DNA from: Pseudomonas alcaligenes
GTDB taxonomy: Bacteria > Pseudomonadota > Gammaproteobacteria > Pseudomonadales > Pseudomonadaceae
NCBI RefSeq assembly: GCF_014490745.1
Contig: NZ_LZEU01000001.1
Span: 2,631,501-2,695,500, forward strand
Direction of reading: 5' to 3'
DNA length: 64,000 bases
Positions 35,174 through 49,030 of the stretch are shown one piece after another. The translations under genes were made by a program, and so were the position numbers. The notes under the pieces were generated by a model. That model searched no databases, was not told the origin of the DNA, and saw only the letters and a program-made list of their open reading frames with translations. The first letter of the stretch is position 1; every line of letters starts with the position of its first letter.

Positions 35174-35818
35174 TCAGCTGACGGCGTCGACCATGCCGTG
35201 GCGCACGGCCAGCAGGGCCAGCTCCACGTCACTGGTGATCGACAGCTTCTCGTAGATGCGATAGCGGTAGGTGTTGACCGTCTTCGGCGACAGGCACAGC
35301 TTGTCGGAGATGGTCTGCACCTTCTGGCAGTTGGCGATCATCAGGGCGATCTGGATCTCGCGCTCGGAGAGCAGATCGAAGGGCGAGCCACTGCTGTTGG
35401 GCTGGAAGGATTTCAGCGCCAGCTGCTGGGCAATGTGTGAACTGATGTAGCGCTGCCCAGCAAAGGCCATGCGGATGGCCTGTACCATTTCCTCCAGCGC
35501 CGCCCCCTTGGTCAGGTAGCCGGCCGCGCCAGCCTGCAGCAGGCGGGTGGGGAACAGGTCGTCCTCGCAGGCGGTAACGGCAATGACTTTCAGGTCGGGG
35601 TAGCTGCGCAGCAGCTTGCGGGTGGCCTCGAGGCCGCCGATACCAGGCATCTTGACGTCCATCAGGACGACGTCGGGCTTGAGCTCGCGCACCTTCTTCA
35701 GCGCTTCCTCGCCGGAATCCGCCTGCCCGATCACCTGCAGGCCGTCAATGTCGGCCAGCATGCGGGTAATACCTGTTCGAACCAGATCGTGGTCGTCGAC
35801 CACCAGCACCTTAATCAA
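35174..35818 (-). CDS. gacA: Response regulator GacA
   Basis: A 214-residue NarL/FixJ-type regulator, target of the GacS kinase and activator of the RsmY/RsmZ small RNAs that control secondary metabolism. Receiver domain with VVDDHDLVR and phospho-aspartate in VVLMDVKMPG, LuxR-type HTH at about 145-205 (LSEREIQIALMIANCQKVQT, LSPKTVNTYRYRIYEKL). The start at 35818 gives MIKVLVVDDHD. It lies 80 bases upstream of uvrC, the conserved gacA-uvrC pair. Confidence 0.97.
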   Translation of the reverse strand: MIKVLVVDDHDLVRTGITRMLADIDGLQVIGQADSGEEALKKVRELKPDVVLMDVKMPGIGGLEATRKLLRSYPDLKVIAVTACEDDLFPTRLLQAGAAGYLTKGAALEEMVQAIRMAFAGQRYISSHIAQQLALKSFQPNSSGSPFDLLSEREIQIALMIANCQKVQTISDKLCLSPKTVNTYRYRIYEKLSITSDVELALLAVRHGMVDAVS

Positions 35819-35976
35819 GCGACACCTCGCTGCATCAAATACGCCGCTTTTCGCGGTCTTTTGGGCATGCAGTCAATCTGTGGAAGCCTTCACGGATCTA
35901 GCTTGGCGCAAATCCGTCAAATAGCAAACGCCAGAAAACTGTGCTTGGCAATCACTTTGAAACTTAAGGGCAAAGA

Positions 35977-36066
35977 TGGCGGAGGCGGTGAGATTCGAAC
36001 TCACGGAAGAGTTTCCCCTTCGACGGTTTTCAAGACCGTTGCTTTAAACCACTCAGCCACACCTCC
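35977..36066 (-). tRNA. tRNA-Ser(UGA)
   Basis: The minus strand starts GGAGGTGTGGCTGAGTGG, has anticodon loop GGTCTTGAAAACC giving UGA, a long variable arm (CGAAGGGGAAACTCTTCCG), T-arm GTGAGTTCGAATCTCAC and encoded CCA with discriminator G. Confidence 0.95.
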
Positions 36067-36197
36067 GCATTTGCGGGCCGCCATACTACCCGAACGCAAC
36101 ACACTGTCAAACTCTCGGCGTTGGCAGTCAAGCACCCTCTGTTATGATCGGATCAGGCCTCAATCACGGACAATTCTGCCTTTACAGGAGTGACGCC

Positions 36198-36863
36198 ATG
36201 CACGAGCAAGATTACGCCCTCGCCCAGGCGCAGACCGACCAGCTGCAGGTCAGCAAGGTTCTGCGCAACACCTACAGCCTGCTAGCCCTGACCCTGCTGT
36301 TCAGCGGCGCGGTCGCCTTCGTGTCGCAGCAGCTGCATCTGCCCTACCCCGGCATCTTCACCCTGCTGCTGGGCGTCTACGGCCTGTTCTTCCTCACCGT
36401 GAAGCTGCGCAACTCGGCCTGGGGCCTGCTGTCGACCTTCGCCCTGACCGGCTTCTTGGGTTACACCCTGGGCCCGATCCTCAACCGTTACCTGGGCATG
36501 AGCAATGGTGCCGAGCTGATTGGCAGCGCATTCACCATGACCGCCTTCGTGTTCTTCGGCCTGTCCGCCTACGTGCTGATCACCCGCAAGGACATGAGCT
36601 TCCTCAGTGGTTTCCTGAAAGCCGGCTGCTTCGTGCTGCTGGGGGCCATGGTGGCCGGCTTCTTCTTCCAGATCAGCGGCCTGCAACTGGCAATCAGCGC
36701 CGGCTTCGTGCTGCTCTCCTCGGCCGCCATCCTGTACCAGACCAGCGACATCATCCATGGCGGTGAACGCAACTACATCATGGCCACCATCAGCCTCTAT
36801 ATATCGATCTACAACCTGTTCGTCAGCCTGCTGCAGATCTTCGGCGTCCTCGGCGACGACTGA
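36198..36863 (+). CDS. yccA: Bax-inhibitor-1-like membrane protein YccA
   Basis: A 221-residue inner-membrane protein with about seven hydrophobic helices and the BI-1/YccA hallmarks [34 protein letters not shown] and [16 protein letters not shown] [14 protein letters not shown]. In E. coli YccA is a substrate and inhibitor of the FtsH protease. AGGAG precedes ATG 36198. A terminator closes the gene. Confidence 0.93.
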   Translation: MHEQDYALAQAQTDQLQVSKVLRNTYSLLALTLLFSGAVAFVSQQLHLPYPGIFTLLLGVYGLFFLTVKLRNSAWGLLSTFALTGFLGYTLGPILNRYLGMSNGAELIGSAFTMTAFVFFGLSAYVLITRKDMSFLSGFLKAGCFVLLGAMVAGFFFQISGLQLAISAGFVLLSSAAILYQTSDIIHGGERNYIMATISLYISIYNLFVSLLQIFGVLGDD

Positions 36864-36875
36864 TCCGACTGCTGC

Positions 36876-36903
36876 GAAAAAGCCCGCCTCGGCGGGCTTT
36901 TTC
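36876..36903 (+). terminator. Terminator of yccA
   Basis: AAAAAGCCCGCC-TC-GGCGGGCTTTTT, a perfect stem with A and T tails, 12 bases after the stop codon. Confidence 0.9.
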
Positions 36904-36971
36904 ATGCCTGCGGCGAGCATCTGCACCAGTCTGCCTTTATCATGGCGAGAGTATTGCCGCCCGGGTTCGCC

Positions 36972-37364
36972 ATGAAGTTCGCCATCGCCCTGTTCGCCCC
37001 TGCCCACGCCCCCTCCTCGCGCCGCGCCCTGCGCTTCGCCGAAGCAGTGCTGGCTGGCGGCCATGAAATCGTCCGCCTGTTCTTCTATCAGGACGGCGTG
37101 CACAGCGCCTCGGCCAATGTGGTCAGCGCCCAGGACGAACTCGACCTGCCCGAAGAATGGCGCGCTTTCGTCGCCGCTGAAAAACTCGATGCAGTGGTCT
37201 GCATCGCCGCCGCCCTGCGCCGTGGCGTGCTCAACCAGGAAGAAGCCCAGCGCTACAACAAGCCGGCGGCCAACCTCGACGCGCCTTGGGAGCTGTCCGG
37301 CCTGGGCCAGCTGCATGAAGCCGGCCAGCTGGCCGATCGCCTGATCTGCTTCGGAGGCTACTGA
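36972..37364 (+). CDS. tusD: Sulfur relay protein TusD
   Basis: A 130-residue DsrE-fold protein. In the TusBCD complex the TusD cysteine takes persulfide sulfur from TusA and passes it to TusE, for 2-thiolation of tRNA wobble uridine. The active cysteine is in AVVCIAAALRRGV. It opens a tightly packed tusDCBE operon; the partner enzyme MnmA is encoded 18 kb downstream in the same window. Confidence 0.95.
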   Translation: MKFAIALFAPAHAPSSRRALRFAEAVLAGGHEIVRLFFYQDGVHSASANVVSAQDELDLPEEWRAFVAAEKLDAVVCIAAALRRGVLNQEEAQRYNKPAANLDAPWELSGLGQLHEAGQLADRLICFGGY

Positions 37365-37365
37365 G

Positions 37366-37725
37366 ATGAACAAGTCGCTGCTGATCATCAGCCGCCAGGC
37401 ACCCTGGGCCGGCCCAAGCGCCCGCGAAGCCCTGGATATTGCCCTGGCCGGCGGCGCCTTCGACCTGCCGCTGGGCCTGCTGTTTCTCGACGACGGGGTC
37501 TTCCAACTGGTGCCCGGCCAGCAGCCCGGCGCCCTGCAACAGAAGGATCTGGGCGCCAACCTGCAGGCCCTGCCGCTGTTCGGCGTCGAGTCGCTGTACG
37601 CCTCCAGCCGCAGCCTCGGTGAGCGCGGCCTGGCCGAGCAGCCACTGGCGCTGCCGGTAGAGCGCCTGGACGACACCGAACTGACCCGCCTTATCGACCG
37701 CTACGACCAAGTGATCACCCTCTGA
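37366..37725 (+). CDS. tusC: Sulfur relay protein TusC
   Basis: A 119-residue DsrF-like subunit of TusBCD: SLLIISRQAPWAGPSAREAL, LLFLDDGVFQL and ESLYASSRSLGERGL. It starts one base after tusD ends and shares one base with tusB, so the three are translated in step. Confidence 0.95.
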   Translation: MNKSLLIISRQAPWAGPSAREALDIALAGGAFDLPLGLLFLDDGVFQLVPGQQPGALQQKDLGANLQALPLFGVESLYASSRSLGERGLAEQPLALPVERLDDTELTRLIDRYDQVITL

Positions 37726-38024
37726 TGGCCACCCTGCACCTGCTTTCCCATTCCCCGTTCAGCGACAGCCGCCTGGCCAGCTGCCTGCGCCTGCTCGGCC
37801 CGCAGGACGGCCTGCTGCTCAGCGGCGATGCGGTCTACGCCCTGCAACCCGGCTGCTCCCAGCTGCAAGCCCTGCAGCTGATGCCGGACAGCATCGCCCT
37901 GTTTGCCCTCGAAGAAGATCTGCAGGCGCGCAACCTGCCGCTGCCCGCCCGCGCCCAGGCCGTGGACTATCCGGCCTTCGTCGAACTGTGCGGCCGCTAC
38001 GCCAAGGTCAACAGCTGGTTATGA
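37725..38024 (+). CDS. tusB: Sulfur relay protein TusB
   Basis: A 99-residue DsrH-like subunit: MATLHLLSHSPFSDSRLASC, GLLLSGDAVYAL and the terminal LCGRYAKVNSWL, where the family ends in W. It completes the heterohexamer. The stop overlaps the tusE start as ATGA. Confidence 0.93.
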   Translation: MATLHLLSHSPFSDSRLASCLRLLGPQDGLLLSGDAVYALQPGCSQLQALQLMPDSIALFALEEDLQARNLPLPARAQAVDYPAFVELCGRYAKVNSWL

Positions 38025-38356
38025 GCAGCCTGCATATCGACGGGCGCAGCATCGCCCTGGACAAGGACGGCTACCTGCAGGAGCTGGCCGACTGGTCGCC
38101 GGCCGCCGCCGAAGCCCTGGCCGCCGCCGAGGAGCTGCAGCTGTCGGCCGAACACTGGGAAATCCTCACCCTGCTGCGCGCCTTCTACAGCGAATTTCAG
38201 CTATCCCCGGCCACCCGCCCGCTGATCAAGTACGTGGCGCTCAAGCTCGGCCCGGAGAAAGGCAACAGCCTGCACCTCAATCGCCTGTTCAAAGGAACTC
38301 CCGCCAAGCTGGCCGCCAAGCTGGCCGGCCTGCCGAAACCGACCAACTGCCTCTGA
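38021..38356 (+). CDS. tusE: Sulfur carrier protein TusE (DsrC-like)
   Basis: A 111-residue DsrC/TusE protein that accepts sulfur from TusD and hands it to MnmA. Family features LDKDGYLQELADWSPAAAEA and HWEILTLLRAFYSEFQLSPA, and the essential penultimate-type cysteine in PKPTNCL. The ATG at 38021 overlaps the tusB stop; an upstream in-frame start is not needed. Confidence 0.95.
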   Translation: MSSLHIDGRSIALDKDGYLQELADWSPAAAEALAAAEELQLSAEHWEILTLLRAFYSEFQLSPATRPLIKYVALKLGPEKGNSLHLNRLFKGTPAKLAAKLAGLPKPTNCL

Positions 38357-38366
38357 AATTGCGCCC

Positions 38367-39347
38367 ATGAATCTCATCGCCCCACCGGAACACCCCTTCG
38401 CCCAGTTCGTGCGCATCCTCGGCAAAGGCAAGCGCGGCGCCCGTAGCATGAGCCGCGAAGAGGCCCGCGAGGCCATGGGCCTGCTGCTCGACGGCAAGGT
38501 TGAAGACACCCAGCTCGGCGCCTTCCTCATGCTGCTGCGGCACAAGGAAGAAAGCGCCGAGGAGCTGGCCGGCTTCACCGAGGCCCTGCGCGAGCGCCTG
38601 GCGGCACCCGCGATCGCTGTCGACCTGGACTGGCCCAGCTATGCCGGCAAGAAGCGCCACCTGCCCTGGTTCCTCCTGGCCGTTAAGGCCCTGGCGGCCA
38701 GCGGCCTGCGTATTCACCTGCACGGCGGCGGCGCGCATACCGCCGGGCGCCTGTTCAGCGAGCAGTTGCTGGAGACGCTGGAAATTCCGCTGTGCCGCTC
38801 CTGGGAACAGGTCGCCGCAGCCCTCGACCAGCAGCGCCTGGCCTTCACCCCGCTGGGCGCCTGGGCACCGCAGCTGCAGCGGATGATCGACCTGCGCAAC
38901 ACCCTCGGCCTGCGCTCGCCGATCCACTCGCTGGCACGCATCCTCAACCCGCTCGGCGCGCGCTGCGTGATGCAGAGCATCTTCCACCCTGGCTACCAGG
39001 CCGTGCACCGCGAAGCCAGCCAGCTGCTTGGCGATACGGCCATCGTGATCAAGGGCGAAGGCGGCGAGATCGAAGTCAACCCGGATGGTCAGTGCCACCT
39101 GTACGGCACCGCCGGCGGCGAGAACTGGGATGAGGAATGGCCGGCGCAGTCCGCCCTGCGCCACGTCAAGCCGGAACAGCTCGACCCGACACACCTGCTG
39201 GCCTTCTGGAAAGGTGAAGTCGAGGACGCCTACGGCCGCCTGGCCGTGCTCAGCACCATCGCCCTCGGCCTGCGCGCCCTTGGCGAGTCACGCGAAAACG
39301 CCCTGGCCCGCGCCGAAACGCTCTGGAATGCGCGCTCAGTCAGCTGA
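38367..39347 (+). CDS. ybiB: YbiB/TrpD2-like glycosyl transferase family protein
   Basis: A 326-residue protein homologous to anthranilate phosphoribosyltransferase but lacking its function. Seen are [20 protein letters not shown], the [19 protein letters not shown] segment and [20 protein letters not shown]. In E. coli YbiB binds nucleic acid. It follows tusE by 10 bases and its end overlaps the convergent cysG by 12 bases. Confidence 0.88.
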   Translation: MNLIAPPEHPFAQFVRILGKGKRGARSMSREEAREAMGLLLDGKVEDTQLGAFLMLLRHKEESAEELAGFTEALRERLAAPAIAVDLDWPSYAGKKRHLPWFLLAVKALAASGLRIHLHGGGAHTAGRLFSEQLLETLEIPLCRSWEQVAAALDQQRLAFTPLGAWAPQLQRMIDLRNTLGLRSPIHSLARILNPLGARCVMQSIFHPGYQAVHREASQLLGDTAIVIKGEGGEIEVNPDGQCHLYGTAGGENWDEEWPAQSALRHVKPEQLDPTHLLAFWKGEVEDAYGRLAVLSTIALGLRALGESRENALARAETLWNARSVS

Positions 39348-40727
39348 CTGAGCGCCTTCGAACCAGGCCAGCTTCTCCCGCAGCTGCACCACCTCACCGA
39401 CTATCACCAAGGTCGGTGCATGCACCTCGTGCTCGGCAACCAGCTGCGGCAGATCGGCCAGAGTGCCGGTGAACACCCGCTGATTCTGCGTGGTGCCCTG
39501 CTGCACCAAGGCCGCCGGCGTGCTCGCCGCCCGACCATGGGCAATCAGCTGCTCGCAGATCTGCGGCAGGCCGACCAGGCCCATGTAGAACACCAGGGTC
39601 TGGCCCGGCGCGCTGAGCTCCTGCCAAGGCAGGTTGCTACTGCCATCCTTGAGATGACCGGTGACAAAGCGCACCGACTGGGCGTGATCGCGATGGGTCA
39701 GCGGAATCCCGGCATAGGCCGCGCAGCCGGAGGCTGCCGTGATGCCCGGCACCACCTGGAACGGGATGCCATTGACGGCCAGCTCCTCGATCTCCTCACC
39801 GCCGCGGCCAAATATGAACGGATCGCCGCCCTTCAGGCGCAGTACGCGCTTGCCGGACTTGGCCAGCTCGACCAGGCGCTGGTTGATCTGCTCCTGCGGC
39901 AGCGCATGGTCGGCGCGCTGCTTGCCGACATAGATGCGCTCGGCGTCACGACGGCACAGCTCGATAATGGCCGGAGCCACCAGGCGGTCGTACAACACCA
40001 CGTCGGCCTGCTGCATCAGGCGCAGGGCACGGAAGGTCAGCAAGTCAGGATCGCCAGGGCCGGCACCGACCAGGTAGACCTCGCCCAGGGCACGCGGCGC
40101 GCTACCGGCAATCTTCGCTTCGAGCAGGCGCTCGCCCTCGCCCAGCTTGCCGGCGAACACGCTCTCGGCAATCTGGCCCTGGAACACGTCCTCCCAGAAC
40201 ACCCGGCGTTGCTGCACATCGGGGAACAGCCCACGTACCTGGGCACGAAACTTCTTCGCCAACCCGGCCAGCTGGCCGTAGGTAGCGGGAATCCAGGTCT
40301 CGATCTTGGCGCGGATCAGTCGCGCCAGCACCGGCGCGTCGCCGCCGCTGGTGACGGCGACGATCAGCGGCGAGCGATCGACGATGGCCGGGAAGATCAC
40401 ACTGCACAGCTTGGGCGCGTCCACCACGTTGACCGGCACGCCACGCGCCTGGGCATCGGCCGAGGCCCGCTCGCGCACGCCTTCGTCGTCGCAGGCCACG
40501 ATCGCCAGCGCCACGCCCTGCAGATCCTCGGCCTGGTAGTCACGCAGGCGCAGCTCGCCGCCCGCGCCGACCAGCTCGCGCAGCTCGGCACAGACCTCTG
40601 TCGCCACCACCCGCAGGCTGGCGCCGGCATCGGCCAGCAGGCGCGCCTTGCGCAGGGCCATCTCGCCGCCGCCGACCAGCAGTACCGGACGATCCTGCAG
40701 CTTGTGGAACAGGGGAAGGAAATCCAT
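39336..40727 (-). CDS. cysG: Siroheme synthase CysG
   Basis: A 463-residue trifunctional enzyme turning uroporphyrinogen III into siroheme for sulfite and nitrite reductases. N-terminal half (1-205): NAD site [17 protein letters not shown], dehydrogenase/ferrochelatase. C-terminal half (215-455): SUMT methylase with [36 protein letters not shown] and [20 protein letters not shown]. Full length. It follows serS by 77 bases on the same strand. Confidence 0.96.
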   Translation of the reverse strand: MDFLPLFHKLQDRPVLLVGGGEMALRKARLLADAGASLRVVATEVCAELRELVGAGGELRLRDYQAEDLQGVALAIVACDDEGVRERASADAQARGVPVNVVDAPKLCSVIFPAIVDRSPLIVAVTSGGDAPVLARLIRAKIETWIPATYGQLAGLAKKFRAQVRGLFPDVQQRRVFWEDVFQGQIAESVFAGKLGEGERLLEAKIAGSAPRALGEVYLVGAGPGDPDLLTFRALRLMQQADVVLYDRLVAPAIIELCRRDAERIYVGKQRADHALPQEQINQRLVELAKSGKRVLRLKGGDPFIFGRGGEEIEELAVNGIPFQVVPGITAASGCAAYAGIPLTHRDHAQSVRFVTGHLKDGSSNLPWQELSAPGQTLVFYMGLVGLPQICEQLIAHGRAASTPAALVQQGTTQNQRVFTGTLADLPQLVAEHEVHAPTLVIVGEVVQLREKLAWFEGAQSAD

Positions 40728-40804
40728 GGCGCACGCTCTCGATCAGGGAAAACAAAACGGGGCGGCTCTGGCCACCCCGTCGTGTGCAACGTTAAGGCAG
40801 AGCC

Positions 40805-42208
<1,404 letters not shown>

Positions 42209-42264
42209 TTATCGGCATAAGCCTTTTTCCTTGGGCGACTCCAATCAGCCGCCCAGGAAATAGC

Positions 42265-42645
42265 GTGTTCAAAGCCATTCTTGCCATCAGCCTGGGCTCT
42301 GCCTGCGGCGCATTGCTGCGCTGGACACTGGGCCTCAAGCTGAACAGTCTGTTCCCCGCCATCCCACCCGGCACCCTACTGGCCAACCTGATCGGCGGCT
42401 ACATCATCGGCGTGGCGGTAGCCTATTTCGCCAGCGCGCCCAATCTGTCGCCGGAGTGGCGCCTGCTGATCATCACCGGATTCTGCGGCGGCCTGACCAC
42501 CTTCTCGACCTTCTCCGCGGAAATCCTCAGCCTGCTCCAGCAGGGCCGCCTGGCCATCGCCATGGGCGCCATTTGCCTGCATGTCAGCGGTTCGCTGCTG
42601 ATGACCTTCGCCGGCCTGCTCAGCTGGCAGTGGCTGGCGCGCTGA
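42265..42645 (+). CDS. crcB: Fluoride channel CrcB/Fluc
   Basis: A 126-residue four-helix membrane protein that exports fluoride as a dual-topology dimer. Key segments [24 protein letters not shown] and [16 protein letters not shown] are intact. The start is GTG at 42265 behind AGGAAA; the long frame upstream lacks conservation. It is on the opposite strand to serS and rarA on either side. No fluoride riboswitch was recognised before it. Confidence 0.93.
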   Translation: MFKAILAISLGSACGALLRWTLGLKLNSLFPAIPPGTLLANLIGGYIIGVAVAYFASAPNLSPEWRLLIITGFCGGLTTFSTFSAEILSLLQQGRLAIAMGAICLHVSGSLLMTFAGLLSWQWLAR

Positions 42646-42664
42646 GGGAGCAGCCAGCTCGCGA

Positions 42665-43987
42665 CTAGCGTCGACGCTGACGCGGGCTGTGTCGATCCAG
42701 CTCGGCCAGACGCTCGAGCTTCTCGCGGATCTTCAGCTCCAGGCCGCGCGGTACCGGCTGGTAGTACTGGCGCGGCTCGAGCTGTTCGGGGAAGTAGTCC
42801 TCGCCGGCGGCATAGGCCTCCGGTTCGTCATGGGCATAGCGGTATTCCTCGCCGTAGCCCAGCTCCTTCATCAGCTTGGTCGGCGCGTTGCGCAGGTGCA
42901 GCGGCACCTCCAGCGAACCGTGCTCGGCGGCATCGCGCATGGCCGCCTTGAAGCCCATGTACACCGCATTGCTCTTCGGCGCACAGGCGAGATAGACGAT
43001 GGCCTGGGCCACCGCCAGCTCGCCCTCGGGACTGCCCAGACGCTCCTGCACATCCCAGGCATTCAGGCACAGGGTCAGGGCGCGCGGGTCGGCGTTGCCG
43101 ATGTCCTCGCTGGCCATGCGCACCACACGCCGCGCCAGGTACAGCGGATCGCAGCCGCCGTCGAGCATGCGCGCGTACCAGTACAGGGCAGCGTCCGGAT
43201 TGGAGCCGCGCACCGACTTGTGCAGCGCGGAAATCTGGTCGTAGAAGGCCTCGCCGCCCTTGTCGAAGCGCCGCCGGCTGTCGCCCAGCAAGTTCTGCAG
43301 CAGCTCGACACCCAGCTCGCCGCCATCCTCGGCCAGGTCGGCGGCGTTCTCCAGCAGGTTGAGCAGGCGCCGGCCATCGCCATCGGCGGCAGCCAGAAGG
43401 ATCTGGAAGCTTTCTTCCGGCAGGCTCAGGTTGCGCTTGCCGAGGCCCTTGTCCTCGCCCAGGGCGCGCGCCACCAGCTTGCGCATGGCCGCTTCGTCCA
43501 GGCTCTTCAGCACATAGACGCGGGCCCGCGACAGCAGTGCGTTGTTCAATTCGAACGAGGGGTTCTCGGTGGTGGCGCCGATAAAGATCAGCGTGCCGTC
43601 TTCCACATAGGGCAGGAAGGCATCCTGCTGGCTCTTGTTGAAGCGGTGCACTTCATCGACGAACAGGATGGTGCGACGACCATACTGGGCGGCCTGCTGC
43701 TTGGCCATGTCGACAGCCTGGCGGATTTCCTTGACCCCGGAGAGCACGGCGGAAATCGTCTCGAAGTGGGCATCGGAAACCTGCGCCAGCAACTTGGCCA
43801 GGGTGGTCTTGCCAACGCCTGGCGGCCCCCAGAACACCATGGAGTGCAGGGCGCCCTGCTCCAGCGCCTCACGCAGCGGTTTGCCGGGCCCCAGCACATG
43901 CTCCTGGCCGACGTACTCGTCCAGGCTGGTAGCACGCAGGCGCGCGGCCAGGGGCTGGGCGACGGGGGCGGAGCGGAACAGATCCAT
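42665..43987 (-). CDS. rarA: Replication-associated recombination ATPase RarA
   Basis: A 440-residue AAA+ ATPase related to clamp loaders, acting at stalled forks. Walker A is [17 protein letters not shown], Walker [13 protein letters not shown], sensor [20 protein letters not shown]-terminal tetramerisation region includes [20 protein letters not shown]. It starts 20 bases after lolA ends and is likely in its operon. Confidence 0.96.
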   Translation of the reverse strand: MDLFRSAPVAQPLAARLRATSLDEYVGQEHVLGPGKPLREALEQGALHSMVFWGPPGVGKTTLAKLLAQVSDAHFETISAVLSGVKEIRQAVDMAKQQAAQYGRRTILFVDEVHRFNKSQQDAFLPYVEDGTLIFIGATTENPSFELNNALLSRARVYVLKSLDEAAMRKLVARALGEDKGLGKRNLSLPEESFQILLAAADGDGRRLLNLLENAADLAEDGGELGVELLQNLLGDSRRRFDKGGEAFYDQISALHKSVRGSNPDAALYWYARMLDGGCDPLYLARRVVRMASEDIGNADPRALTLCLNAWDVQERLGSPEGELAVAQAIVYLACAPKSNAVYMGFKAAMRDAAEHGSLEVPLHLRNAPTKLMKELGYGEEYRYAHDEPEAYAAGEDYFPEQLEPRQYYQPVPRGLELKIREKLERLAELDRHSPRQRRR

Positions 43988-44006
43988 GGCGGCCGGCGGC
44001 AGGCCC

Positions 44007-44639
44007 TCAGTTGGTTTCGGAGATCACATCGGCACCTTCCGGCACCTGGAAGTCGAACAGCCCGGCATCCAGCTTCTCGTTCATCTTCACGCTGAGGAAC
44101 AGGATGTTGGTGCGCTGGCCGACGGCATCGATCAGCTGCATGTCGTTGATCACGCCGCGACGGAAGGACAGACGCAGGTTATCGAACAGGCTGTCCTTGG
44201 ACTTGGGCTTGAGCATGAAGTCGACCACTTCACCGGCCTCCTTGTAGCTGATCTCGAAGTTCTCGCTGATCTTCGACACATCACCGGACAGCAGCAGCGC
44301 CGGGGTGTGGGTCAGGCGCTGGTCGAGAGTCTGGATGGTCACCTGCATCAGATCCGGGTCGTACAGCCAGACCTTCTGACCATTGGACACCAGCAGCTGC
44401 TCTTGCGGTGCATCGGTGTGCCAGCGGAACAGGCCCGGGCGTTTGAGCGCCAGCTGACCGGCGGTTTCCTGCAGCTGGGTGCCGGTACCATCAAGAGTCA
44501 GCTGGGAGAAGCGCCCGCTCATGGTCTGCGCCTGGTCGAGCAGCGCACTCAGGCGCTTGACCGCCGCGGCATCGTCAGCCAGGGCGGGAATGGTCGTGCA
44601 GGCCAGAGCGGCGAGCAGCAGCATGCGAATTAGGCGCAT
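44007..44639 (-). CDS. lolA: Outer-membrane lipoprotein carrier LolA
   Basis: A 210-residue periplasmic chaperone that takes lipoproteins from LolCDE to LolB. Signal peptide [21 protein letters not shown]. Mature part shows [40 protein letters not shown] and [16 protein letters not shown] [15 protein letters not shown]. It follows ftsK by 16 bases. Confidence 0.95.
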   Translation of the reverse strand: MRLIRMLLLAALACTTIPALADDAAAVKRLSALLDQAQTMSGRFSQLTLDGTGTQLQETAGQLALKRPGLFRWHTDAPQEQLLVSNGQKVWLYDPDLMQVTIQTLDQRLTHTPALLLSGDVSKISENFEISYKEAGEVVDFMLKPKSKDSLFDNLRLSFRRGVINDMQLIDAVGQRTNILFLSVKMNEKLDAGLFDFQVPEGADVISETN

Positions 44640-44655
44640 GGAAATCCTCTTTTCA

Positions 44656-47088
44656 TCAATCTCGGGACGGCCCCGGTGCTATGACCTCGCGCGAGCCGTT
44701 GGTGTTCATTGGGGTGACCACGCCAGCCATTTCCATGGCTTCGATCATGCGCGCGGCGCGGTTGTAGCCAATCTTCAGCTTGCGCTGCACGGCGGAAATC
44801 GAGGCGCGGCGGCTTTCCAGAACGAAGTTGACGGCTTCGTCGTACAGCGGATCTTCCTCGCTACCCTCGCCACCTTCACCGCCACCGCTACCGCCCTCGA
44901 AGCCGCTGCCGGCCTCTTCGACGCCAGCCAGGATGTCTTCGATGTAGTCCGGCGCGCCACGCTGCTTCCAGGCCTCGACCACGCGGTGTACCTCGTCGTC
45001 GGAAACGAAGGCGCCGTGCACGCGAATTGGCAGGCCGGTGCCGGGCGGCAGGTAGAGCATGTCACCGTGACCCAGCAGCTGTTCGGCGCCGCCCTGGTCG
45101 AGGATAGTGCGCGAGTCGATCTTGCTGGAAACCTGGAAGGCCATGCGGGTCGGGATGTTGGCCTTGATCAGGCCGGTGATCACATCCACCGACGGGCGCT
45201 GGGTAGCGAGGATCAGGTGGATACCGGCGGCACGGGCCTTCTGCGCGATACGCGCGATCAGCTCTTCGACCTTCTTGCCGACGATCATCATCATGTCGGC
45301 GAATTCGTCGACCACCACCACTATGGTGGGCAGGGTTTTCAGCAGCGGCGCCTCGTCTTCCATCGACTGGCGCTTGTACAGCGGGTCGGACAGCGGCGTG
45401 CCGGCTTCCTCGGCATCCTTGACCTTGCGGTTGAAGCCGGCCAGGTTGCGCACGCCCATGGCCGCCATCAGCTTGTAGCGACGCTCCATCTCGGCCACCG
45501 ACCAGCGCAGGGCGTTGGCGGCCTCCTTCATGTCGGTCACCACCGGGCACAGCAGGTGCGGGATGCCTTCGTAGATCGACAGTTCGAGCATCTTCGGGTC
45601 GATCATGATCATCCGCGCGTCTTCCGGCCCGGACTTGAACAGGATCGACAGGATCATGGCATTGACGCCAACCGATTTACCGGAGCCGGTGGTACCGGCC
45701 ACCAGCAGGTGCGGCATCTTGGCCAGGTCGGTTATCACCGGCTTGCCGCCGATATCGTGACCCAGGGCCAAAGTGACTGGCGACTTGGCGTCGTCGTACT
45801 CGTTGGACGACAGCACCTCGGAGAAACGCACGATCTGCCGGTCTTCGTTGGGAATCTCAATACCCACGGTGGTCTTGCCGGGAATCACCTCAACCACCCG
45901 CACGCTGATCACTGCCAGCGAGCGCGCCAGATCCTTGGCCAGGTTGGAGATGCGGCTGACCTTCACACCCACGCCCGGCTGGATCTCGAAACGGGTGATA
46001 ACCGGGCCCGGGTGCACGGACTCCACCACCACCTCGACGCCGAACTCCTTGAGCTTGATCTCCAGCAGGCGCGACATGGCCTCCAGGGACTCGGGCGAGA
46101 AGCTCTTCTGCTTCTTCTCCGCCACGTCGAGGATCGAGATCGGCGGCAGAGTGCCGGCGACAGCGGCGCCATCCTCGAACAGCGAAACCTGCTTCTCCTT
46201 GAGCACCCGCTTGCTCGGCTCGGCGGCCTTGGGCGGTGGAGGCGGCGCGATGACCGGCGCAACGCGGGTCTCGCGCTCGACCATGTGCTTGGCAAGGGTT
46301 TCCTCGCGCTCGATCAGGCGCTCCTTGACCTTGGCCTGCTCGCGACGATCCGGCACCACCGGGGCAGCGACCTCGGCAACACGCTCGTCCACCTCGCGCA
46401 GCTGAGCCACCAGTTGCTTGCGCTGCAGGCGCGACTCCCACCAGCGGGTGATCAGGCTATGCACCAGTTCGATCAGGTCGAGGGTGATCTTGCCGGTGAC
46501 ATCCATCACCTTGAACCAGGACAGGTCGGCAAATACGGTCAGGCCGAACAGGAACAGCGCCAGGAACAGCAAGGTGCTGCCCTGCACGTTGAGCACATTG
46601 ACGGCCAGCTGACCCAGGCTCTCGCCCAAGGCACCGCCGGCCGACGCCGGCATGCCCGATGGCGAGTGAAAATGGATATAGGCCAGCCCGGCACCGGCCA
46701 GCACCAGGAAAACCAGGCCGATCAGGCGCCAGGAAAACAGCCAGCCGCTCCACTGCCAGGGCTGGTGACGATTGCGGAACACCTGCCAGGTCTTGATCGC
46801 CAGCAGCAGCGGGAACACATAGGCGAAATAGCCCAGCACCATGAACAGCACATCGGCAAACCAGGCCCCGGCGCGCCCGGCGGCGTTCTGCACCTGCTCG
46901 ACATTGCTGGTATGGGTCCAGCCCGGATCGACCGGATCGTAGGTCAGCAGCGCCATCCACAGGTAAAGGCAAAGCGCACCCAGGGCGATCAGCGCACCCT
47001 CCTTGAGGCGGTAGTGCAGCTGCTGACGCCAGAGCGGGGCCTGGACGGTAGAGGTGGAGTTCTTCAAAACGCTGTCATTCCTGCGCAC
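44656..47088 (-). CDS. ftsK: DNA translocase FtsK
   Basis: An 810-residue septal DNA pump. Four N-terminal membrane helices within residues 25-190, a rather short linker (about 190-330), then the motor with Walker [16 protein letters not shown] and Walker [14 protein letters not shown], and the gamma winged helix at the C-terminus ([20 protein letters not shown]) that reads KOPS and activates XerCD. The start is taken as GTG 47088; the exact N-terminus is uncertain by several residues. Confidence 0.95.
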   Translation of the reverse strand: MRRNDSVLKNSTSTVQAPLWRQQLHYRLKEGALIALGALCLYLWMALLTYDPVDPGWTHTSNVEQVQNAAGRAGAWFADVLFMVLGYFAYVFPLLLAIKTWQVFRNRHQPWQWSGWLFSWRLIGLVFLVLAGAGLAYIHFHSPSGMPASAGGALGESLGQLAVNVLNVQGSTLLFLALFLFGLTVFADLSWFKVMDVTGKITLDLIELVHSLITRWWESRLQRKQLVAQLREVDERVAEVAAPVVPDRREQAKVKERLIEREETLAKHMVERETRVAPVIAPPPPPKAAEPSKRVLKEKQVSLFEDGAAVAGTLPPISILDVAEKKQKSFSPESLEAMSRLLEIKLKEFGVEVVVESVHPGPVITRFEIQPGVGVKVSRISNLAKDLARSLAVISVRVVEVIPGKTTVGIEIPNEDRQIVRFSEVLSSNEYDDAKSPVTLALGHDIGGKPVITDLAKMPHLLVAGTTGSGKSVGVNAMILSILFKSGPEDARMIMIDPKMLELSIYEGIPHLLCPVVTDMKEAANALRWSVAEMERRYKLMAAMGVRNLAGFNRKVKDAEEAGTPLSDPLYKRQSMEDEAPLLKTLPTIVVVVDEFADMMMIVGKKVEELIARIAQKARAAGIHLILATQRPSVDVITGLIKANIPTRMAFQVSSKIDSRTILDQGGAEQLLGHGDMLYLPPGTGLPIRVHGAFVSDDEVHRVVEAWKQRGAPDYIEDILAGVEEAGSGFEGGSGGGEGGEGSEEDPLYDEAVNFVLESRRASISAVQRKLKIGYNRAARMIEAMEMAGVVTPMNTNGSREVIAPGPSRD

Positions 47089-47224
47089 TTATCTCTGCGC
47101 ACTGGGCGCGACCAACCATCGATGGATTCGGAAAGCCGGATCATTGTACGGATTTACAGGTTCCGTGCCATGCCGGGAGCGCTGCCCGCGGCGCGTTTTG
47201 CCGGCCCCTCCCGCTTCGGTGTAG

Positions 47225-48250
<1,026 letters not shown>

Positions 48251-48295
48251 GTCGCCCGCAGGCGGGTGCTCTGCATCCGCCCTGCCCTCCCCCAC

Positions 48296-48976
48296 ATGCT
48301 GACCTGGCTACAGCGCGACTCGCTGGAATTCCCGCCACTCAACAAGGCCCTGCACGAGCCCAATGGCCTGCTGGCGGCCGGTGGCGACCTGCGCGCCGAG
48401 CGCCTGATCGCCGCCTATCGGCATGGCTGCTTCCCCTGGTTCGCCGAAGGCCAACCCCTGCTCTGGTGGTCGCCCGACCCACGTACCGTGCTGTTCCCGG
48501 ACGAATTCCATCTGTCGCGCAGCCTGGCCAAGCTGATCCGTCAAAACCGCTTTGAGGTCAGCTTCGACCGCGACTTCGCCGCCGTCATCCAGGCCTGCGC
48601 CGCCCCGCGCCAGTATGCCGACGGCACCTGGATCACCCAGGCCATGCAGGACGCCTACCTGCAACTGCACCGCCAGGGCATCGCCCACTCGGTCGAAGTC
48701 TGGGAAAACGGTCAGCTGGTTGGCGGCCTGTACGGCCTGGCCATGGGCCAGCTGTTCTTCGGCGAGTCCATGTTCAGCCGCCGCGACAACGCCTCCAAGG
48801 TCGGCTTCGCCACCCTGGTCGGCAAACTGCGCGACTGGGGGTTCGCGCTGATCGATTGCCAGATGCACACCCAGCACCTGCAGAGCTTCGGCGCCCGCGC
48901 CATTGCCCGCCAAGAGTTCGCCAACTACCTGCAGCGCCACCTGGATCAGCCCAGCAATGCCAACTGGCTTGCCTAG
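48296..48976 (+). CDS. aat: Leucyl/phenylalanyl-tRNA-protein transferase
   Basis: A 226-residue GNAT-fold enzyme that adds Leu or Phe to N-terminal Lys or Arg, marking proteins for ClpS-ClpAP. Motifs [49 protein letters not shown] and [15 protein letters not shown] are intact. ATG 48296 chosen as the conserved N-terminus MLTWL. All N-degron genes (aat, bpt, clpS, clpA) lie within 4.5 kb here. Confidence 0.95.
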   Translation: MLTWLQRDSLEFPPLNKALHEPNGLLAAGGDLRAERLIAAYRHGCFPWFAEGQPLLWWSPDPRTVLFPDEFHLSRSLAKLIRQNRFEVSFDRDFAAVIQACAAPRQYADGTWITQAMQDAYLQLHRQGIAHSVEVWENGQLVGGLYGLAMGQLFFGESMFSRRDNASKVGFATLVGKLRDWGFALIDCQMHTQHLQSFGARAIARQEFANYLQRHLDQPSNANWLA

Positions 48977-49030
48977 GCGAGTCCCGCACACTGGCTTACA
49001 CTTACTCAAGGGTTTTCCCGAGGGTTGACC

